A DNA stretch of 64,000 nucleotides from the NCBI RefSeq assembly GCF_001638985.1, contig NW_017265166.1, positions 248,001-312,000 on the forward strand. The letters are read 5' to 3'. A model generated the notes under the pieces. That model searched no databases. It was not told the origin of the DNA and was given only the letters and a program-made list of their open reading frames with translations. Every line of letters begins with the position of its first letter. Positions within the stretch are counted from its first letter, which is position 1. Source of the DNA: Phycomyces blakesleeanus NRRL 1555(-) (taxonomy: Eukaryota > Mucoromycota > Mucoromycetes > Mucorales > Phycomycetaceae). This document shows, piece by piece, positions 59,001 through 64,000 of this stretch. The position numbers were made by a program, and so were the translations under genes.

Positions 59001-60613
59001 CTTCGTACGCCACCCAGCTGGCTCCTGCAGAAAGTGTCGATAATCTACCTGACTGGCATGCATACAATGACTATCTCTCCAATACACCTGTTTCAACTCT
59101 AGGTAAGTTTAAATCTATATATATATATACTTTTTTTCTAAAAAAAAAATTAATATTAATATTAATATTTTACCCGCATTATATTCTATAGCTCAAAATC
59201 AACTCGAACGTAAATCTCGTTCAGGAGATTTCTCAAAGCTAGTTGTCAACACGTCATTAGATTCTATCAACGCCAATAATTCTACTACCAATAACCCCAA
59301 CTATACTATCAGTAGTAGTAATAATAATAATAATAATAATAATAATAGTCTATATGCTAGTAGCACTTATCGGCAACGATCCGCTCTACTGACTCCAAAC
59401 CAAACAGCAGACCATGGTGACCATAGTGACCAAAACCAGAACCAAAACCAGAGCCGAGATCGAGACCGAGACCGAGACCCTGAGTTATGGAAACACAGTC
59501 GATCTCCATCTTTACAGTCACCCGGACAGCATATCTACCGATACAATAACAGCAGCAACAACAACAACAACAATAATAATATTAATAACCACGCTACACT
59601 TGAATCACCAACCGATTATGGATACCAGCAGCCGTCTCCTCTAATGACACCTTCTGTCTCACCACGTAGAGACAAGGAAAAAGACAAAGACAAGGATAAG
59701 GACAGGGGAAAGAATCCAAATCGACTTTCAGTATTTACTTTTTTCAAAAAGTCTCACCACAGCAGTAGTAACAAGAAATCAGAAAAGTCATTGAGTAGTC
59801 CAGATTACCACAATCAGCATAACACTAGCAATAGTATCCATCGTTCTCCGATCCGAGATAATTCGTGTGATTCACAGAAATCAAAGAGCAGGCGATTTTC
59901 AATGGTTTTTTCAAACAGCCAAAAGAAGAAACAAGCCCTGTCCATCAGTTCTACTATCCAGCCAATGTCCCCACAAAGTATGAGTAAGAATTGTTGTTAT
60001 GCTAATGATATTAATTATTATAACAGCAACAACCACAATAGGAACAGAAGCAGTGACTATAACACCAACAGCAGCAGCAGGAGGAAGATGTTTAGATAAT
60101 CTTTCGGGAGTAGTATTAGATCCCAGAAATCCTTCGAGTCTAATGCAATTATCCAATCCAATTGACGATGAGGGTACCACAGGAGAAGAATATGGTAAGA
60201 ATAGAATGTTCTGGTTGAACATCAGATTTTATTTTATTTTATATTATATTATATTCAATGGAAAACTCACATGGAAGTACAAACCAATTGGTGCTTCATT
60301 TTTTCTTAAAAAAAAAATAGCACAAGCGTTGTGGAATTTTGAAGCAAAGGTAATAAATAAATATCTTTTTATGTAAATTGAATAATAATAGTAGGCTGTT
60401 TTCATTTACTTTTATGTATTTTCTTGTGTATATCTATGATAGATTGATACTGAGATTTCGTTTGCCAAGAACGACATATTGGCTATCTTGTACAAAAAGC
60501 CAGATGGTTGGTGGGTAGCCGAGGTTCTTCCAAAACAGAATAATCCTCAACAGCAAGGCCCAGGCCCTAGAATACGAGGTCTTGTACCAGGAAACTATTT
60601 TCGTCCGCTATAA
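56031..60613 (+). CDS. F-BAR and SH3 domain protein of the Cdc15/Imp2/Hof1 (PCH) family
   Basis: Membrane-bending scaffold of septation or endocytosis. Exons read by phase include 56031-56063, 56165-56256, 56518-56743, 56905-56967, about 57048-57132, 57419-57443 (25 nt), 57671-57806 and further exons ending at 60613. The F-BAR domain begins at the N-terminus: MAKSRIADHFW, AEDNKALNILSERMQNSNST, ARIEEEYGQRLLQLSEISLS, SKYMDECTKLSRANSL and SVSKQWVDDWRNTCETFQKL. A long disordered middle is rich in Ser, Asn and Gln with poly-Asn, RDRDRD and KDKDKD runs. The C-terminal SH3 domain reads AQALWNFEAK...FAKNDILAIL...DGWWVAEV...LVPGNYFRPL. Introns 2 (56257-56516/7) and 3 (56744-56904) need GC donors. Which PCH paralogue it is cannot be settled. 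Confidence 0.88.
56449..56513. repeat. CGAA then CGAATAAA tandem array in F-BAR intron 2
   Basis: GAAC/CGAA tetranucleotides become AATAAACG octamers and run to within a few bases of the AACAG acceptor at 56517. The polypyrimidine tract normally found there is missing. Confidence 0.85.
56847..56866. repeat. 20-nt poly-C run in F-BAR intron 3
   Basis: Twenty uninterrupted C bases in an intron of otherwise AT-rich DNA. The opposite strand is G20, able to form a quadruplex; the C strand could form an i-motif. The intron also has a GC donor. Confidence 0.9.
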
Positions 60614-60874
60614 ATTATAATAACAATAGTCATAATAATAGCTTCAATGGCAATCAATAGGAACAATACAGAAAAATAGATAAAGATTGAAAGATTATAC
60701 ATCTTTTATTTCTTTATTGTAATATCTATATCTATATATATTTATATATATCTAATTTATTTATTTTATCCAAAATGCACATTTTATTTTTATGTTTTAT
60801 CTTTATTCATATAATCTATATATCATGCTTGCTTTTAGTTGCCATTGCTGTTATTGATTAACAAAGATTATTTC
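60614..60874. other. Convergent spacer (F-BAR gene / unknown ORF)
   Basis: 261 bp of AT-rich DNA with TATATCT repeats. It probably contains both 3' ends. Nothing else is seen. Confidence 0.55.
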
Positions 60875-61447
60875 TTATGATAAATTGTTGTTCTTTAATC
60901 CAATTGCTCGAAGTACACATAATTTCAGATTGTTAAAGGCGGGTTTTGTTTCGGGCTTCATGCGTCTTCGCGAAAACATTGTTTCAGTTGATGTTTCACT
61001 GTCACTATCGTCACCCAAGAGGTATCCGGTTGATATGGGTCTGGCAGCTCTTGAGGTTGTATTGGCCCGAGAATAGAGAGGACGCGATAGAGATTGGGAT
61101 TGGGATTGAGATGGCGAGTACGAGTACGAGTTCAAGTGTGAGGATGAGGACAGAGGTGATGGTGATGATAAATTGGACGAATGATAAAAGTCTTCAGATC
61201 TTGTTTTTGATAAGAATGTGGCGGATGGTCTGGCTCCTTCGATGCTCTTGCCATTATAATTGTCCGTGATACTTGAATATTTCTTTTTGTTGGACCCACC
61301 ACTATTGCCAGTACTGCCAAACGAGCACCGTTGTTTTAATGTAGTTAGTGCGCGTTGTCTTTGTGTGGGTCTGGTATCATTGTTGTTGTTGTTATCTTGT
61401 GCAGGGAAATTTCCGCCATTTTGAAGATTTGATCGGTGGAAAGACAT
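60875..61447 (-). CDS. Hypothetical Ser/Asn-rich protein, 190 residues
   Basis: Unrecognised. A single uninterrupted frame starting MSFHRSNLQNGGNFPAQ. The first half has poly-Asn and RPTQRQRALTTLKQRCSFGS. The middle is Ser-rich with a SQSQSQSLSR run, suggesting disorder. The end is more ordered: TGYLLGDDSDSETSTE, RRRMKPETKPAFNNLKLCVL. The ATG follows an A-rich leader and the frame is not made of simple repeats, which favours a real gene. The basic, serine-dense composition would suit a phosphorylated regulatory protein, but nothing shows a function. It lies convergent to the F-BAR gene and tandem with the next ORF. Confidence 0.55.
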   Translation of the reverse strand: MSFHRSNLQNGGNFPAQDNNNNNDTRPTQRQRALTTLKQRCSFGSTGNSGGSNKKKYSSITDNYNGKSIEGARPSATFLSKTRSEDFYHSSNLSSPSPLSSSSHLNSYSYSPSQSQSQSLSRPLYSRANTTSRAARPISTGYLLGDDSDSETSTETMFSRRRMKPETKPAFNNLKLCVLRAIGLKNNNLS

Positions 61448-61970
61448 TTTTTGTTTGTATGTATATATAGTTATATCTTTGGAAAATATTTATAGAGATA
61501 AGAAAGAATATAAAAAAAAAAGTAAAGAAGTAAAGAAGTAAAGATATTAAATAGATAAATAAAAAGTCTAATTCTTTTTATGCTAATAATTAATGCTTAT
61601 ATATAAATAAATTAAAATAAAATCTCCAACCAATTTGTCTTAAAAAGAAAATAGCTTCCGCAAAATGATAGGTTCTAAAGAAAAGATATAAAAAATAAAT
61701 TTATATACAATATACATATATACTTTATGTATATGTATGTATATATAAATAAAATAGAAATTTAAAGTAATAAAACACAAAAAAAAAAAATTGTACAAAA
61801 TTCATTCATTTTTCTCAAAATAGAAAAATAAATAAAGTATAAAGTAAAAATAGAAATTTAAATTTAAAAATATAGAGCGGTCTTTGTGACCTCTCTGTAT
61901 ATTTGATATTTTTTTATAATAGAATTTTTATTTATTTACTTTTATAATACATAATCTTTGTGTATATATT
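61448..61970. other. AT-rich spacer
   Basis: 523 bp, almost all A and T, with GTAAAGAA repeats near 61520-61545 and several A runs. It should contain the promoter of the 190-residue ORF and the 3' end of the 100-residue ORF. No gene is seen. Confidence 0.55.
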
Positions 61971-62273
61971 TTAAGGATATTCACTACTATTCTGGTGCGG
62001 TGCATGTGCTGCATCTTGATATCCTGTTCTTGAGTCCCAATTTGCGTCCGTATTAATAGTAGAGTCAATGTCTTGGTGGGTAGATTTGCGTCTCTCGTTT
62101 GCTTCATACACCCGCTCTTCTTCAGCCTTTCTCTTTGCAAGCAGGCATTTAAAGTCCTTCCAACTTAGATTCCCAATTGCCGTTTGATTGGTAGGTGTAA
62201 TAATCGAAGGCTCCTCGCTCACTAGATTTGGAGACTTTTTAAGATTCTCGAGGTTTTTACGTCCGGGATCCAT
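61971..62273 (-). CDS. Hypothetical small acidic/basic protein, 100 residues
   Basis: Unrecognised. I chose the ATG at 62271-62273 (MDPGRKNLENLKKSPN) because the longer frame upstream crosses a T/A run and looks non-coding. The centre LSWKDFKCLLAKRKAEEERV followed by YEANERRKS is a likely amphipathic or coiled-coil helix. The end is polar (DINSTINTDANW-like, then HAPHQNSSEYP). Composition is protein-like and codon use is mixed, so a small real gene is likely but unproven. Function unknown. Confidence 0.45.
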   Translation of the reverse strand: MDPGRKNLENLKKSPNLVSEEPSIITPTNQTAIGNLSWKDFKCLLAKRKAEEERVYEANERRKSTHQDIDSTINTDANWDSRTGYQDAAHAPHQNSSEYP

Positions 62274-62605
62274 AGTAGTTTTTTTTTTTTTTTGGTCTTT
62301 AGAGTTTTGAACGGTAGGTAGAGATGATAGTATTGGTATCGTCGGTAGCTTTAATATCGTTGATAATACAAAAGAATGGTTATTATCTGTGTTTGTGTTT
62401 ATGTGTACTTTGTGTAAAGAAGAGTACAAGAACAAAGAGGTTAATTTTATTTTATTGATGCTTTCTTTAAAATTAATTTAAAATTAATAGAAAAAAATAT
62501 GGGGTTTTTTTTTGGCAGTTTTGATGTTTGTTGGTTTGATATGTGTTGATGATGATGATTATGATGATGTATACAAAAATAATAATAACATAAGAATAAC
62601 TTCAT
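62274..62605. other. Spacer between the small ORF and the DCAF12-like gene
   Basis: 332 bp with T runs near 62280-62291 and 62501-62515 and GATGAT repeats near 62546-62570. It likely holds the promoter of the 100-residue ORF and the 3' end of the WD40 gene. Confidence 0.5.
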
Positions 62606-64000
62606 CTAAAACCAAACAGCGGCATAACATCCTCTAAGACCAGATTGTATCGGTCCGCCTGCTGTAAACAGTTTAGTTCCATCGGAATTGTAAGCCGTAG
62701 TGTAGATAGCCGGAGGTATTTGAATACCAGTGAAATGAGTCTTGTACATTTGAGAATCACGATCTAGCCAGCCTTCTGAGCTTGAGTTGTGATAAACACT
62801 AGCAGTCGCAGCTGAAGCTCTAGTTCTGGTCCTAGTCCCAGCTCTAGTTTGAGTTCTAGTTGTATCATCCCCACCATTATCACTGTTATCATCATTATCA
62901 TCATTACTGGTATTGCTAGGATTATAGTTATTATAATGATTAATGTTCTTGTTATTAGTGTTTCTGTTGTTGTTTGACTTTGACAGCGGTAAGAATTCCA
63001 TCATTCTGGTGTCGATAAACGAAAGCCGGCCTCTTCCCCCTCCGCATGTCAGAATATGCTCACTCCCGAACGCAAGCGATCGTACACCCCAGAATTCATC
63101 TTGAGAATTAAAGCTTTGGGCACATCTTTCCTGACGAGGGTCAGCAAAAGTGATGTGCGCTTGTGATCCAACGGCGATCAGACTGCTATTATTAGGTTGT
63201 ACTGACAGACACACTAGTTCTTGTGTAAAAGGTAGTTTTATGACATTTTTCTACAATTTGTAATTTTATATGTATATGAAATTTCTGTTAGTTAAAGTAA
63301 AATCACATATACATATATACATGTGTGTTTGTGTACTGTTATAATGTTCATTAACTCTATATTAATATAAAACCTCCCAAAAAAAATGTTCATAGCTAAC
63401 CCTTTGTAAAGTGTTGATATCCCACAATTGCACGGTTCCTTTGGAAGTTAGACTGGTCGCCGTTTGTGTACCGTTACATTTGATCAATTTCAAGTCTCGC
63501 ACCTTACTCTTGGTCTTGGACTTGCTCGTGCTCGTGGTAGTACGTGAAGAAGACGTCCAGGATTGTCGTAGCCATTTGATAGTATGGCCGACGCCATTAG
63601 TTCCACAATCCATCGCATCATTGACACTCCACACCCGCAAGGAACCATCCCGAGAACCTGTCATGAATCTATCTTCGTCAATCCAAACCACGCTAAACAC
63701 AGCATCACGGTGGCCTTCTGCAATTGCCACACCCCGCATCGTTGGCAATTGGTAAACCATCACAACAGCAGGATCAGCCAATGCAACGGCTACATAGCAG
63801 CCATTTGGGCTTGTGGCTACACATCGAATACCCTGACAGCCAGAAGAAGGAGAAACAGCATCTGTATCAGCACCAGCACTAGAACTAGCAGAAGCAGAAG
63901 CAGAGGCGGAAGCAGAATAAGCGGAATATGCTGGTGTTGATGATGATGATAACAATACACTCGAGAACCGAGATATTTGCTGGCTTGTAGGACTGAGCGG
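62606..64000 (-). CDS. DCAF12: DCAF12-like WD40 protein (CUL4 substrate receptor), 5' end outside window
   Basis: WD40 propeller related to DDB1- and CUL4-associated factor 12, a substrate receptor of CRL4 ubiquitin ligases. Exons 63401-64000 (incomplete at its 5' side) and 62606-63250 are joined in phase. WD repeats include CVATSPNGCYVAVALADPAV, GHRDAVFSVVWIDEDRFMTG with SRDGSLRVWSV, and SKGTVQLWDINTLQR. The C-terminal half matches DCAF12 closely: ELVCLSVQPNNSSLIAVGSQ, the GVRSLAFGSEHILTCGGGRG block, RLSFIDTRMMEFLPL, EGWLDRD, YTTAYNSDGTKLFTAGGP and GLRGCYAAVWF at the very end. An Asn/Asp-rich insert (about 62850-62960) and an Ala-Ser run near the visible N-terminal part come from simple repeats. 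Only the upstream part is missing. Confidence 0.88.

Overview
The window is eukaryotic nuclear DNA, most likely from an early-diverging fungus of the Mucoromycota (Mucorales-like). Three things point there. Genes are split by many short introns with fungal splice signals (GTAAGT...TAG/CAG, plus a few GC-AG). Non-coding DNA is very AT-rich and full of microsatellites. The gene content is fungal but includes factors that yeasts and most Dikarya lack (MED23, DCAF12-type WD40, FNIP, isopentenyl phosphate kinase). Exons were joined by reading phase and family alignment from memory; nothing was checked against a database or RNA.

Layout. 1-1514 (+): 3' part of a USP7/Ubp15 deubiquitinase that ends early. 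1822-5037 (-): PP2A regulatory subunit B''. 7432-12325 (-): PAS-domain kinase. 14731-16046 (+): EMC2. 16193-17161 (-): isopentenyl phosphate kinase. 20207-23390 (+): long-chain acyl-CoA synthetase, facing a cytochrome P450 at 23843-26024 (-). 26025-31705 is a gene desert with decayed minus-strand coding remnants. 31706-33756 (-): PXA/sorting-nexin-C protein. 35054-41820 (-): MED23, divergent from NKAP at 42069-43427 (+). 43536-45641 (-): ARP4, divergent from an apparently intact Crypton/Ndc10-like tyrosine recombinase gene at 46088-48892 (+). 49823-54217 (-): FNIP/Lst4-type protein. 56031-60613 (+): F-BAR/SH3 protein. 60875-62273 (-): two small unknown ORFs. 62606-64000 (-): DCAF12-like protein, cut by the window edge.

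Most genes are unrelated housekeeping or signalling genes. Some neighbours fit together. The acyl-CoA synthetase and the P450 both act plausibly on fatty acids. PAS kinase, PP2A B'' and FNIP belong to nutrient or phosphorylation signalling. MED23, NKAP and ARP4 are nuclear gene-expression factors, two of them sharing a 248 bp promoter.

The most unusual item is the tyrosine recombinase gene. It keeps a full candidate R-H-R-W-Y catalytic set, carries an AT-hook, an acidic stretch and a predicted coiled coil, and has a perfect 16-bp palindrome plus two more half-sites just upstream. Other points of note are a phase-0 exon duplication inside MED23, a 6-nt micro-exon in the acyl-CoA synthetase, three GC-AG introns in two genes, and a 20-nt poly-C run.
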